Shown: positions 20,070 through 29,355 of the stretch, piece after piece
Layout of the letters: every line of letters begins with the position of its first letter
How positions within the stretch are numbered: the stretch's first letter is position 1
Origin: an uncultured Succinivibrio sp.
GTDB lineage: Bacteria; Pseudomonadota; Gammaproteobacteria; Enterobacterales; Succinivibrionaceae
Length of the DNA: 64,000 nt
Assembly (NCBI GenBank): GCA_934218695.1
Contig: CAKQDA010000010.1
Coordinates: 1 to 64,000 of the forward strand
Direction of reading: 5' to 3'
Notes under the pieces: model-generated
What the model saw: only the letters and a program-made list of their open reading frames with translations
Told to the model about the DNA's origin: nothing
Database searches by the model: none
Position numbers and translations under genes: made by a program

Positions 20070-20310
20070 TAACCTTTCTTACATACCAAATTCAAAAAAA
20101 ACTGTAGTAGATGGTATGGGGATTGTGTTTGCGCTGTCATATAATTAAATAACGATGTGTGAAATCAAATCACGTTGTGAAATACAGGATCGATGAAGTA
20201 CAGATCTCATGACATTTTTCTTGAAAATGAAAAGATGTTATTTAATGAGTGGTATGAGTTAATTTTTAAGAGAGGTTTAAGTCCAGCTACCTTCATAATG
20301 TTATTGATAG

Positions 20311-21360
20311 CTAAGATACCTTCAGTAACGGAACAATTCTTTTTTTTCTGTTTTGCAGTCTTGTTCCTGTCAGATAATCATTAGAGTGATACAACATGAT
20401 CTCATCACCAATCCTACTTGCCAGAACCTTTGCTCCAGACAGACTGTCAGAGATATTTTCAATGCTCATAGGTATGCCGTTTTGTTTGAGTTTGAATTCC
20501 ATGAGTCTGAATATAGATTGGTAAAGAGATAAAGCAACAAGATATGACCTCTGATATTTTCAGGAGTGTAAACATACAATTGTGCTCATTACAGTAATCT
20601 GTAATAAGTTTAAAAGCTTCACTTTTTAACTTTGCATCATGGTTGAAAAGCTGTTTCTCCTCATCTGATAAAGGAGTCTCGAAATATAAACTGGTTACAT
20701 CATAGAACATCATGGTGTTCTTACGATTGGTGATTTCATGAGTCCTTCTGCTGAAATTTCTTACAATGGTGTCTTTATGTTTACTTAGGAATGTTAAAGC
20801 AGCATACAGAATGTTTCTTGATATACCTTCTAGAGGTTGAGAAATGAAACCTGTTCTTGCAGCGTAGGCATCTTTGACTGAACGAGGATCTGGTACCATA
20901 CATCCTGCAAGGTAGAATATTGCTCTGTTTAGGTCAAACTCTCATTTTGAATTATATGCTACAGATTGAACATGGTTCTTTCAAGCTTTAAGTCATTTCT
21001 CCATAAGCACTTAAATGTTCAAGTATGTAACATAACAGAGGGTAAGGATTAGAAGCATCTGTTTCACTCTCACTAGACCATTCGAGTGCATTAACAAGGT
21101 TCGATGCTGTACTCTGCTGACTGTGAACATCATTATATTACTTTTCATCAGCAGAAAAACTTACATGCTTTTATTTAAGCTTGCTTATAGCATTAAGATC
21201 GGAAGCTGAAAGCTCCGAAAGTTTGCCTAGCTTTTCTATAATTTCCTGTTTAATCGTTATACCTACTCTTACCGATCTGTACAGGTAAACATACTCAAAT
21301 CCTTTTTTACCAGACAGTCTGAGGAATATGGAACAATCCTCAAAACTCAACTGTATTGGA
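20311..21360 (-). pseudogene. Degenerate IS1634-like transposase
   Basis: On the minus strand, several short frames add up to a transposase of the IS1634 (IS4 superfamily) type. An N-terminal piece (about 21350-21180) reads KKGFEYVYLYRSVRVG and then QEIIEKLGKLSEL. The middle (20899-20459) holds the YDVTSLYFE catalytic-core motif. A C-terminal piece (20502-20311) reads EFKLKQNGIPMSIENI. At least three stops and two frameshifts break it, so it is dead. Ends and inverted repeats are no longer recognisable. Confidence 0.7.
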
Positions 21361-21510
21361 TTATCTCAAATATTTAACACAATTTTCATTACATAATTAC
21401 TAAAATTCAAAATTTCAAAAATTAAGCCAGCATGCGTTTTACGGGCTCTTTTAGTCAATTTTTGCTAGGAAAGTTAGGAGATTGTGATTTGTTTCTACGA
21501 ATTTAGAAAG

Positions 21511-21558
21511 AATTATGTTCCACGTGGAACATAAAGGCGAAAAAAACGGTATCTAAAG
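21511..21558. repeat. parS-bearing direct repeat, copy B
   Basis: Second copy of the repeat at 20021-20069. It overlaps the glyS terminator, so copy A probably derives from duplication of the region just downstream of glyS. Confidence 0.7.
21516..21531. promoter_or_regulatory. parS centromere site 4 (perfect palindrome)
   Basis: TGTTCCACGTGGAACA, a perfect 16-bp palindrome and the best parS match of the four. It lies just beyond the glyS terminator. Confidence 0.85.
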
Positions 21559-21570
21559 TAAGATACCGTT
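21545..21570 (-). terminator. glyS terminator
   Basis: AACGGTATCT (21545-21554) pairs with AGATACCGTT (21561-21570) around 6 bases. Reading leftward it is followed by TTTTTT. It lies about 20 bases past the glyS stop. Confidence 0.8.
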
Positions 21571-21590
21571 TTTGAGTGGGGAATACTGAA

Positions 21591-23657
21591 TTAGTAGAGA
21601 ACAGAAATGTCTGCAGTCTTTCCTATTAAGTCATGTAACGAAATTAATAAATGTAAACGATTTTCTTTAATTTGAGGATCGTCTGCATTTACCATTACAT
21701 GTTCGAAGAAATTGTCAACTGGTTCTTTCAATTCTGAGAGAGTTGCCAATGCGCTTGTATAGTCACCTTCAGAGTAAAAGTTGTTTACTTTTGGTGTGAT
21801 GTTCTCTAATGCAGAGGCAAGGGCAATTTCATCTTTTTCAGATAGTAAGTTCTTATTAACTGCGCCTTCGCAAACATTAGCTTTGCTTAAAATATTGTAA
21901 ATTCGCTTGTAAGCAGATGCAAGATTTTCAGCTGCAGGCAAATCCTTAAATGATTTTACTGCTCGTACTCTCTTATCAAAATCTAAAAGATTCTCTGGCT
22001 TAGTTGAAAGTACGGCAAGGAATATAGATGCTTCGATACCATGATCTTGATAGTAAGCCTTGAGACGGTTGTATACAAAGTTAACAACCTGATCTTTAGT
22101 AGAATCAGATTTAATTTTTGTTCCTAAAATTTTGCAAGCTTCTTCAATCACAGAAACAAAATTGAAGTCCAAGTTGTTCTCTAAAACAATTCTGATCAAG
22201 CCAATTGCGGCTCTTCTTAAACCAAAAGGATCCTTGTCTCCCTTTGGTAACTGATTAATGCCGAAAATACCGACAAGCGTTGTTATTTTTTCAGCTAAGC
22301 TTACAGCCATTTCGACTGGTTTGGTTGGAATACTATCTCCAGCATATCTTGGTAAATATTGTTCAAAGATTGCTTGTGATACATCCTTATCTTCGCCATC
22401 CAACTCAGCGTAATGCATACCCATTACACCTTGAGTATCGGTAAATTCTGTTACCATAGTTGATGCAAGGTCGCATTTTGCCAAATGAGCGGCTCTTGAT
22501 GATTTTGTTTCATCAGCGCCAATTAATTTAGCTATGTAAACAGCAAGTTTTTCAACACAATCAGATCTAAAAGCTACGGTTCCGATGTCTTTCTGATAAA
22601 CGATATTCTTTAATTTATCGAAGAAATACTCTAATGAGTGCTTTCTATCAGTATTAAAGAAGAATTCTGCATCTGACAGACGTGGTCTAACAACTCTTTC
22701 GTTACCAGAAATCAAAGAAGATGGATCTTCTGGATTAATATTAGAAGCAAAAGCAAATGCAGGTAATAGTTTGTTGTTCTGATCATAGATTGGGAAGTAT
22801 TTCTGATCACCCTTCATTGTATAAACAAGAGCTTCAGCAGGCACCTTTAAGAACCTTTCTTCGAATGTGGCCTTAAAGATGTGAGGTTCTTCTACAATTG
22901 ATGTAACCTCTTCAACAAGAGAATCATCAAGATCAGCTTTACCGTTAACTGAATTCGCAATATCAGTAACCTGTTTTATGATTGATTGCTTTCTTTCTTC
23001 ATAGTCAGCGACAACACAGCCTTCATTCTTCAACTGTTCTACGTATGTGTCAGCAGATTTTAAGTTAACCTTAGGTGAACCTAAGAATCTGTGTCCATTA
23101 ATTGTTTTGGATGACTCAACACCAAGAATGCTACCTGAAATGAGCTCTTCTCCATATAACATACATAATGTATGTACAGGACGAACAAACTCTTCGCGCT
23201 TATTTCCCCAATGCATTAAGCGAGGGATTGGAAGTGCTTTTAGTGCATTCTTAAACATTTCAGGAACCACGTTTACTGTTTCCTGTCCTTTCTTGGTGGT
23301 CTTTACATAAAGCCACTCACCTTTATCTGTCTTTAATCTGTCTGCCTGTTCTACGGTGATTCCGTTAGCTTTTGCCCATCCTAAAGCAGCTTTAGTAGGT
23401 GCTCCATTTGCATCAAATGCTGCTTTAACTGCAGGTCCTTTGATTTCTACTTCTTTGTCTTCTTGCTTGTCAGACAAGTCAGAAATAAATAGAGCTAACC
23501 TTCTTGGTGTGGCGTACCATTTAGACCCTGAAAATGATAATCCTTCATCCTTTAACTGTTTAACGAAAGAATCATGAAGTGATTGTGCAAGGTTACGCAA
23601 TGATTTTGGTGGTAACTCTTCTGTTCCTAATTCCAATAATAAATTCTTTGTAGTCAT
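21591..23657 (-). CDS. glyS: Glycyl-tRNA synthetase beta subunit
   Basis: GlyS, 688 residues (E. coli 689). With GlyQ it forms the bacterial alpha2beta2 enzyme that charges tRNA-Gly. It opens with LLLELGTEELPPKSL, the standard start. The middle contains the HD-like hydrolase-derived domain, and the C-terminal DALR-like anticodon-binding domain covers about 570-688. The glyQ gene ends 15 bases upstream. Confidence 0.97.
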   Translation of the reverse strand: MTTKNLLLELGTEELPPKSLRNLAQSLHDSFVKQLKDEGLSFSGSKWYATPRRLALFISDLSDKQEDKEVEIKGPAVKAAFDANGAPTKAALGWAKANGITVEQADRLKTDKGEWLYVKTTKKGQETVNVVPEMFKNALKALPIPRLMHWGNKREEFVRPVHTLCMLYGEELISGSILGVESSKTINGHRFLGSPKVNLKSADTYVEQLKNEGCVVADYEERKQSIIKQVTDIANSVNGKADLDDSLVEEVTSIVEEPHIFKATFEERFLKVPAEALVYTMKGDQKYFPIYDQNNKLLPAFAFASNINPEDPSSLISGNERVVRPRLSDAEFFFNTDRKHSLEYFFDKLKNIVYQKDIGTVAFRSDCVEKLAVYIAKLIGADETKSSRAAHLAKCDLASTMVTEFTDTQGVMGMHYAELDGEDKDVSQAIFEQYLPRYAGDSIPTKPVEMAVSLAEKITTLVGIFGINQLPKGDKDPFGLRRAAIGLIRIVLENNLDFNFVSVIEEACKILGTKIKSDSTKDQVVNFVYNRLKAYYQDHGIEASIFLAVLSTKPENLLDFDKRVRAVKSFKDLPAAENLASAYKRIYNILSKANVCEGAVNKNLLSEKDEIALASALENITPKVNNFYSEGDYTSALATLSELKEPVDNFFEHVMVNADDPQIKENRLHLLISLHDLIGKTADISVLY

Positions 23658-23672
23658 GATTAAATCCCGATC

Positions 23673-24593
23673 TTACTTTGCAGGCTCATTTTTGCACATT
23701 GGGAAACCTAAAGCTTCTCTTGATTTGTAATATGCCTCAGCAACAGCCTTAGATAATGTTCTGATTCTTAGAATAAAACGCTGTCTTTCTGTTACAGAAA
23801 TGGCATGTCTAGCATCTAGTAAATTAAAGCAGTGCGCTGCTTTTAGAATTCTTTCGTAAGCTGGTAAAGGTAGAGGCTTCTCAAGATTTAACAGATCGCT
23901 GCTTTCTTTTTCCATCTGATCAAACATCTTGAATAAGAAATCTGTATCTGCGTATTCAAAGTTATAAGTAGACTGTTCAACTTCGTTTTGGTGGAAAACA
24001 TCACCATATGTAACGTCGCCATTTGCAGTGTGAGCCCAGATTAAATCGTATACAGTCTTTTTCTTTTGAATGTACATTGCCAGTCTTTCTAGACCGTATG
24101 TTAATTCTCCGGTTACAGGGAAGCATTCAAGACCGCCAACCTGCTGGAAATATGTAAACTGTGAAACTTCCATTCCGTTTAACCAGATTTCCCAACCAAG
24201 ACCCCATGCACCTAAAGTAGGATTTTCCCAGTTGTCTTCAACAAATCTGATGTCATTTTCGGTAGGATCGAAACCTAATTCCTTTAATGAGCCTAAATAG
24301 AGTTCCTGAATGTTATCTGGAGAAGGTTTTAAAATTACCTGAAACTGATAATAATGTTGTAATCTATTAGGGTTTTCGCCATATCTACCATCAGTTGGTC
24401 TTCTTGAAGGCTGGACATATGCACATGAAATTGGTTCTGGTCCTAATGATCTTAAGAAAGTCATAGGATGTGAAGTTCCAGCTCCCACTTCCATATCAAA
24501 TGGTTCAGCAATCATGCAACCATGACGCATCCAATAATCTTGAAGGGTAAGAATTAAGCCCTGAAATGTTTGAAGGTCGTATTTGTTAGACAT
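23673..24593 (-). CDS. glyQ: Glycyl-tRNA synthetase alpha subunit
   Basis: GlyQ, 306 residues, the catalytic class II synthetase subunit that forms glycyl-adenylate. Conserved stretches include [12 protein letters not shown] at the start, [20 protein letters not shown] and [20 protein letters not shown]. The tail is slightly extended. Genes glyQ-glyS form a leftward operon with no visible T-box leader, as expected for this phylum. Confidence 0.97.
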   Translation of the reverse strand: MSNKYDLQTFQGLILTLQDYWMRHGCMIAEPFDMEVGAGTSHPMTFLRSLGPEPISCAYVQPSRRPTDGRYGENPNRLQHYYQFQVILKPSPDNIQELYLGSLKELGFDPTENDIRFVEDNWENPTLGAWGLGWEIWLNGMEVSQFTYFQQVGGLECFPVTGELTYGLERLAMYIQKKKTVYDLIWAHTANGDVTYGDVFHQNEVEQSTYNFEYADTDFLFKMFDQMEKESSDLLNLEKPLPLPAYERILKAAHCFNLLDARHAISVTERQRFILRIRTLSKAVAEAYYKSREALGFPMCKNEPAK

Positions 24594-24730
24594 CTGAATT
24601 AAACCTTACAAAAAAAATATTAAGTGAGTGATTGAACTCACATCGAAAATGAAAATATGCTACATTTTACCATTAAAGGCTTGATTTTTGCTTTTTTTAA
24701 TAAAAAAGGAACACCTTTTTTGGGATGAAT

Positions 24731-24958
24731 TTATTCTTTCTTTTTAACTACGAAGAGATAAGGATTTTTCTTGTTTGGCATTGAAACAAGGGAGTGATTC
24801 ATAAACTTGCAAAAGGCAGGAATATCTCTTAAAGAAACAGGATCGTCAGACAATAACTCTATCACTTGGCCTGGTTGAGCAGATCTCACTGCATTGCGTA
24901 AAAGCGTTAGAGGTTCTGGACAGCTAAGTCCACGACAATCCAGTTTCACAGTATCCAT
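24731..24958 (-). CDS. tusA: Sulfur carrier protein TusA
   Basis: TusA, 75 residues. It carries persulfide sulfur from IscS towards tRNA 2-thiolation. The CPEP motif (SCPEPL) places the sulfur-accepting cysteine at C13; a second cysteine is C8. The DDPVSLRDIPAFCKFMNH stretch is typical of TusA rather than YeeD. It stands alone between glyQ and the tRNA gene. Confidence 0.88.
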   Translation of the reverse strand: MDTVKLDCRGLSCPEPLTLLRNAVRSAQPGQVIELLSDDPVSLRDIPAFCKFMNHSLVSMPNKKNPYLFVVKKKE

Positions 24959-25035
24959 AAAATGCAGCCTTCAGCATAGCGTTATTGATTGTTAATAATT
25001 TTACAAAAATTTTCAGTAGAAAACTAAAAAAAATG

Positions 25036-25063
25036 TTGTCATTTCAAAAAAGATCAGTATAAT
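25036..25063 (+). promoter_or_regulatory. tRNA-Thr promoter
   Basis: TTGTCA (25036-25041) and TATAAT (25058-25063) with a 16-bp spacer, followed by a GC-rich discriminator (GGTCCCCG). This is the usual layout for a stringently controlled stable-RNA promoter, 17 bases before the tRNA. Confidence 0.75.
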
Positions 25064-25080
25064 AGGTCCCCGTGAAGTGT

Positions 25081-25156
25081 GCTGGCATAGCTCAGTTGGT
25101 AGAGCACCTGTTTTGTAAACAGGGGGTCGTGGGTTCAAGCCCTACTGCCAGCACCA
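25081..25156 (+). tRNA. tRNA-Thr (anticodon UGU)
   Basis: A complete cloverleaf of 76 bases: acceptor GCTGGCA/TGCCAGC, D arm GCTC/GAGC, anticodon stem CCTGT/ACAGG with loop TTTGTAA giving anticodon TGT, T stem GTGGG/CCTAC with TTCAAGC, discriminator A and an encoded CCA. It reads ACA codons (and other ACN by wobble). Confidence 0.97.
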
Positions 25157-25474
25157 TTCCTTCCTAATTTTCTAGTTTTCCCCTGTTTAATAAAACCTTT
25201 TCCTAATAATTTTGTTCGTTGAATTCCTAAGATCTCGTTTTTAATCTTACAGATCCGATGAGATCATAACAATTCATAAAAAGTTCAGACTCTTGGTTCA
25301 TGTCTGCTTTTTTACCTGCTGTTAATGACGCTCCTTTAACTTACAGCAAATACTTCCGGTGATTTTGAATTATATACAGCATGCATTTATGCAAAATTTT
25401 CGTAACTTGATCATAGTTTCTGTTACCAACGGTTATCTATGCTATATAATTTCGGTGTACAAAGGAGATTTAAA
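25157..25474. other. tRNA-Thr to mutM gap with no gene seen
   Basis: About 320 bp of AT-rich sequence without a convincing frame. A TATAAT at 25445-25450, with a poor -35 16 bp upstream, may be the mutM promoter. No terminator-grade hairpin was seen after the tRNA. Confidence 0.5.
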
Positions 25475-26293
25475 ATGCCTGAATTGCCAGAAGTTGAAGT
25501 TACTAAAAGAGGAATTGAAAAGACTCTTTTGAATTCAGTTATAAAAACAGTCAATTTTGATGATAAATCGCTTAGGAAACCATTTTCAAATGACTTGCAT
25601 AAACTTGAAGGTTCAACTGTTTCTGACATTTCCAGACGTGGAAAATACATAATAATTACTACCGATAAAGGATACTTGCTGTTGCATTTAGGAATGACCG
25701 GTCATCTGAGAGTTCTAGATGAAAATGAACCAATGCACATACATGACCATTTTGAGGTGGTAACAACGGCAGGCAAAGCTGTCAGGCTGAATGATATAAG
25801 ACGCTTTGGGCTTGTCATGTATTTTTCCTTAAACAATTCCCCTTACCTTAATGAACCACTAAAAGATTTGGGACCTGAGCCTTTTTCAGATGAATTTAAT
25901 GGGGAATACTTATTTAAGAGATTATCTAAGTTAAAAAAGAGTATAAAACAGGCGTTGATGGACAATGCTGTTGTTGTAGGTGTTGGTAATATATATGCAT
26001 CAGAAGTCTTATTTGCCAGCAGGATAAGTCCTGAAAGAAAATCAAATAGTGTTACTAAAAAAGAGTGTTCGGTTATAGTAGACAATATTAGAAAAATATT
26101 GTCTGAATCAATTAAAAAAGGTGGAACTACAATACGTGACTTTTCAGGAGCAGACGGAAAATTAGGTTACTTTGTCCAGAATTTATTTGTGTACGGACAT
26201 GAAGGTGAGCCTTGTAAGATATGCAATACTCCAATTAAAAGTATTGTCCAGGGCCAACGCTCTACCTTCTTTTGTCCTCACTGTCAAAAATAG
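25475..26293 (+). CDS. mutM: Formamidopyrimidine-DNA glycosylase MutM
   Basis: MutM (Fpg), 272 residues. It removes 8-oxoguanine and cleaves the abasic site. The start is set at 25475 because the mature protein must begin PELPEVE with Pro2 as the Schiff-base nucleophile, and AAAGGAG lies 7 bases upstream. An upstream in-frame ATG at 25439 would bury that proline. The C-terminal zinc finger cysteines are C247, C250, C267 and C270. coaD converges from the right. Confidence 0.97.
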   Translation: MPELPEVEVTKRGIEKTLLNSVIKTVNFDDKSLRKPFSNDLHKLEGSTVSDISRRGKYIIITTDKGYLLLHLGMTGHLRVLDENEPMHIHDHFEVVTTAGKAVRLNDIRRFGLVMYFSLNNSPYLNEPLKDLGPEPFSDEFNGEYLFKRLSKLKKSIKQALMDNAVVVGVGNIYASEVLFASRISPERKSNSVTKKECSVIVDNIRKILSESIKKGGTTIRDFSGADGKLGYFVQNLFVYGHEGEPCKICNTPIKSIVQGQRSTFFCPHCQK

Positions 26294-26310
26294 TTTTGAA
26301 ACGGAATTGT

Positions 26311-26787
26311 TTATTTAGACTGATTAACAAACCTATAAACAGCATCTGGAACGAATTTGGAAATATCTCCTTTGTGGATTATTACCTCTCTAACTAACGT
26401 TGATGATATAAATGAAACAGCAGAATTAGTTGGAAGCATTACAATTTCCATATCAGGCATTGCTAATCTGTACATGCCTGCAAGCTGAGTCTCATAGTCA
26501 TAATCTGCAACCGTTCTGAATCCTCTCACAAGAATATTGGCATTTTTCTCTTTTAGAAAATCTACCAGCATTCCACTGAAACCTGTGACTGAAACATTCA
26601 AAAGTTCTTTGGTTGACTCCTTACAAAGTAATACTCGAGTATTCAAATCAAAAAGAGTATTCTTTGAAGGACTTTTGGCTACAGCTATAATAACTTCATC
26701 AAAAATTTTAGAAGCTCTTTTTATGATATCCAAATGGCCTAAAGTTAATGGATCGAAGGTACCTGGAAAAACAGCTAATGTCTGCAT
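26311..26787 (-). CDS. coaD: Phosphopantetheine adenylyltransferase
   Basis: CoaD, 158 residues. It converts 4'-phosphopantetheine and ATP to dephospho-CoA. The nucleotidyltransferase motif FPGTFDPLTLGH (7-18) and the distal ISSTLVRE motif are both present. It starts 2 bases after the opsX stop, so the two are co-translated, matching the coaD link to LPS genes in E. coli. Confidence 0.97.
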   Translation of the reverse strand: MQTLAVFPGTFDPLTLGHLDIIKRASKIFDEVIIAVAKSPSKNTLFDLNTRVLLCKESTKELLNVSVTGFSGMLVDFLKEKNANILVRGFRTVADYDYETQLAGMYRLAMPDMEIVMLPTNSAVSFISSTLVREVIIHKGDISKFVPDAVYRFVNQSK

Positions 26788-26789
26788 GA

Positions 26790-27845
26790 TTAAATACTAT
26801 ATTCCTCGCATGCTTTGTTAAAAGAGTTTATTACGTCATCAATTTGAATATGCTGCATGGCATTTTCATCATGGACTCTATATCTCCATCCGGGAGTTTT
26901 CCCAAGAAGTTCTTTTGTTGCGACCTGTTGGTAAACACTTACTTCTAAATTACGATAATTCCAGGATCCAACTCTGTCAGGATTATGAATAGCAAATAAT
27001 CCAATCACAGGAATGTTTAGTGATGAAGCTAGGTGCATTGCTGCACTGTCTGGAGAAAGTACTAAAGATGCTTTACTGATAACTGCCGCTAAAATTCTCA
27101 GAGAGGTTTTTCCACAAAGATTTTCACATCTATTATGAGTATTTTTATTTATCTCATCGCAAAGATGCTCCTCATATTCAGAATTTGAACCTAATATGAC
27201 AACGTGAAATCCTTTGTCAATTGCATAATTAGCGAGTTTTGAATACCCTTCTACAGTCCAGTTTTTGGCTTTTTTTGCTGAAGCAGGAGCAATTGCAAAT
27301 ACTTTTTTGTTTTCAGCTTTGATGAGATTATCTGCTGTATCTAATTCTTTATTTGATAGTCTGTAGTTCCAGCTAGGTTTTAAATCTGTAAATCCTGTCT
27401 GGTGTGCAAAGGCTAAAAATCCTGCTAAAACATGAGGATTATCAGGTGACTTGATCTGTCTGTTAATAAAAAATATCTGACCTTCTCTTCGTCGTTGAGA
27501 ATCATATCCATATTTTAACCTAGCCTTTATAAAGAGGGATAAAATGGATGCCTTTATAGAAGTTTGCAGATTAAATAATGCATCAAACTTTTTCTTTTTT
27601 AAATTCTTATACAACTGGAATCCTGCTTTTAAGAGACCTAATTTTTTTATGTCAACAGTTTCCATTGGGATCAGAGGACATCCGTTCTCATCAATAAACA
27701 ATGAAGAGAATCTTTTGTCGACAACAAAGTGAACATCCAGATCTTTATACTTTTCATTCAAGGCATTAGCTAAGCCGAATGCATTTATACAGTCACCTAA
27801 TGCTGAAAGTCGCAAAATACAAACAGATTTGATTTGATTTTTCAT
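26790..27845 (-). CDS. opsX: Lipopolysaccharide heptosyltransferase I (OpsX-like)
   Basis: GT-B glycosyltransferase of family 9, 351 residues. It should add the first heptose to Kdo in the LPS inner core. N-terminal LRLSALGDCINAFGL is the family start. The middle has RREGQIFFINRQI and NPHVLAGFLAFA, which match Haemophilus OpsX as I recall it. C-terminal SPDSAAMHLASSLNIPVIG is the ADP-heptose site. Grouping with kdkA, waaA, waaF and hldD supports an inner-core role. It is cytoplasmic with no transmembrane segment. Confidence 0.85.
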   Translation of the reverse strand: MKNQIKSVCILRLSALGDCINAFGLANALNEKYKDLDVHFVVDKRFSSLFIDENGCPLIPMETVDIKKLGLLKAGFQLYKNLKKKKFDALFNLQTSIKASILSLFIKARLKYGYDSQRRREGQIFFINRQIKSPDNPHVLAGFLAFAHQTGFTDLKPSWNYRLSNKELDTADNLIKAENKKVFAIAPASAKKAKNWTVEGYSKLANYAIDKGFHVVILGSNSEYEEHLCDEINKNTHNRCENLCGKTSLRILAAVISKASLVLSPDSAAMHLASSLNIPVIGLFAIHNPDRVGSWNYRNLEVSVYQQVATKELLGKTPGWRYRVHDENAMQHIQIDDVINSFNKACEEYSI

Positions 27846-27945
27846 AAAACTCCAAAATTTTACGATCTTAATTGTAGCATTATTACCTGTCTCATTCTAA
27901 GATAGCTCATGTAAAGGAAATAGATAGTTGTGTGTAATAAGGAAT

Positions 27946-28692
27946 ATGGCAGTGGCTACCTTTTATAAAGAAAAAATTAATGACGCAACCTATATCGTGA
28001 CATCTTCATTTGAAAAAACAGATGAAAGCCAAAAAAGCAGTTATTATGAAAGCTTTTTTGATAGAGACGAAATTACAAAAAGCAGCAGGACAACCTATTG
28101 TATTGGTAGAGGACAGACGCTTTTATACATTAAAGACGGAAAAGACCTGGTGTTAAGACATTACAGACGAGGTGGTTTTTTTGGAAAGTTAATTAAAGAC
28201 AGTTTTTTTATTTTTGAAAAAAATGCTCATAGAGCATTTGATGAATTCAAACTGCTTGATTATATGCTATCAAAAGGATTACCTGTTCCAAAACCTGTGA
28301 TTGCAAGAGAAAAAAAAGGCTTATTATCAGTAACTCAGGATATTGTCATTGAAAGGATGAACGGCTATAGAGACTTATCCTATGTGATCTCTAAAAGAGA
28401 GCTTACTCAGGAAGAGTATTCAAATATCGGAAGAACAGTTTCGTTGTTTTTTAAAGAGAATATTCTGCATACAGATCTTAATATCAGAAATATTCTGATG
28501 AATGATGAGGGAAAAGTTGCAATCATAGATTTTGACAAATGCTGTTGTACCAGATTGAATGATGAAATGAAAAAATATATGTTAGACAGGTTGTTAAGAT
28601 CTTTTAAGAAAGAGGTTACAAGAGATTTAACAAAAAAGATTTATTTTAATGAGATCAATTTTATATTTTTGAAAAATAACGCTCTTTTATAA
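27946..28692 (+). CDS. kdkA: 3-deoxy-D-manno-octulosonic acid (Kdo) kinase
   Basis: KdkA, about 248 residues. It phosphorylates the single Kdo of Haemophilus-type LPS at position 4. The kinase-like fold shows HTDLNIRNILM (catalytic loop) and IIDFDKC (metal-binding Asp). The start is uncertain: TTG at 27928 has AAAGGA upstream, ATG at 27946 has AAGGA only 2 bases away, and GTG at 27952 has AAGGA at 8 bases. It diverges from opsX. Presence with a WaaA suggests a phosphorylated mono-Kdo core. Confidence 0.85.
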   Translation: MAVATFYKEKINDATYIVTSSFEKTDESQKSSYYESFFDRDEITKSSRTTYCIGRGQTLLYIKDGKDLVLRHYRRGGFFGKLIKDSFFIFEKNAHRAFDEFKLLDYMLSKGLPVPKPVIAREKKGLLSVTQDIVIERMNGYRDLSYVISKRELTQEEYSNIGRTVSLFFKENILHTDLNIRNILMNDEGKVAIIDFDKCCCTRLNDEMKKYMLDRLLRSFKKEVTRDLTKKIYFNEINFIFLKNNALL

Positions 28693-28758
28693 AAAAACTT
28701 TTGTAAAATTGAACTGATATTAAAAGATTAGAGGCAGGAGTAAATCTCTTGAAAAAAA

Positions 28759-29304
28759 ATGGTTGGAAAGAAAACATTAGTTATAGTTGATCATCCTACA
28801 TATGACAGGTCTAACGCAAACCGTCGCCTTGTAGAAGAAATGAGGAAATATCCTGACGATATTGTTATCCATAATTTACAGAGTGCGTACCCAACTGGGA
28901 CTATTGACGTTGCCAAGGAACATTGTCTGGTAGATAACACTGGTTCAATCATATTCCAGTTTCCATTATATTGGTTTACATGCCCTCCTAAGACAAAAGA
29001 ATGGTTTGACAAGGTGTTAACTGCCGGCTGGGCATTTGCTGGAGCATATCACTTAGAGGGTAAAAAAGTAGGTATTGCTGTAACCTGTGGAAGTGAAGAG
29101 AAAGATTACACTTCAGAAGGTGTTCATCACCGTTCAGTTGAAGAATACTTATGCTCAATACAGAAATCTCTTGAAATGTGCAAAGCTGACTATGCGGGGA
29201 TGTTTGCCATTTATGGAATTAAGAATGATGATAAGGAAACAGCTCAGAGAATTGCTCAAGGAGCAAAAGAATATATTGAGTTTATTAACTCAGTAAGAGC
29301 CTGA
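28759..29304 (+). CDS. NAD(P)H-dependent flavoprotein, quinone reductase/KefF family
   Basis: Flavodoxin-2 fold, 181 residues. It is probably an FMN- or FAD-dependent NAD(P)H quinone or general oxidoreductase. The hallmark QFPLYWFTCPPKTKEWFDKV, with the PPKTKEWFD loop, contacts the flavin, and VTCGSEEKDYTSEG follows. KefF and MdaB-like enzymes share this pattern. No kefC potassium channel gene is adjacent, so a specific role cannot be assigned. A weak Shine-Dalgarno precedes it. Confidence 0.8.
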   Translation: MVGKKTLVIVDHPTYDRSNANRRLVEEMRKYPDDIVIHNLQSAYPTGTIDVAKEHCLVDNTGSIIFQFPLYWFTCPPKTKEWFDKVLTAGWAFAGAYHLEGKKVGIAVTCGSEEKDYTSEGVHHRSVEEYLCSIQKSLEMCKADYAGMFAIYGIKNDDKETAQRIAQGAKEYIEFINSVRA

Positions 29305-29320
29305 TTGTCATTGGTTTAGA

Positions 29321-29348
29321 TCTACTAGCCTTGCAGAAGGCTAATAGA
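29321..29348. terminator. Hairpin between convergent flavoprotein gene and waaA
   Basis: TAGCCTT (29326-29332) pairs with AAGGCTA (29337-29343), and TCTA/TAGA pairs outside one mismatch give about 11 bp in total. T-tracts are weak, so the terminator role rests on its place between converging genes. Confidence 0.5.
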
Positions 29349-29355
29349 TTCCTTT

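Larger units (their letters stand above)
18883..21590. other. Gene-poor decayed region holding parS sites
   Basis: About 2.7 kb between gyrB and glyS without one intact convincing gene. It contains four parS-like palindromes, a broken small lipoprotein gene, a 68-codon open fragment, and a worn IS1634-like transposase. It looks like a centromere zone that has collected and eroded insertions. From about 19640 to 20020 and from 20070 to 20300 I see nothing that can be named. Confidence 0.7.

Noticed and set aside
20193-20384. A 63-codon rightward frame in the gyrB-glyS gap
   Set aside because: No motif and no clear ribosome site; it overlaps the transposase relic on the other strand.
25439-25474. 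Upstream start for mutM
   Set aside because: It would place 12 residues before the catalytic N-terminal proline, which must be exposed.
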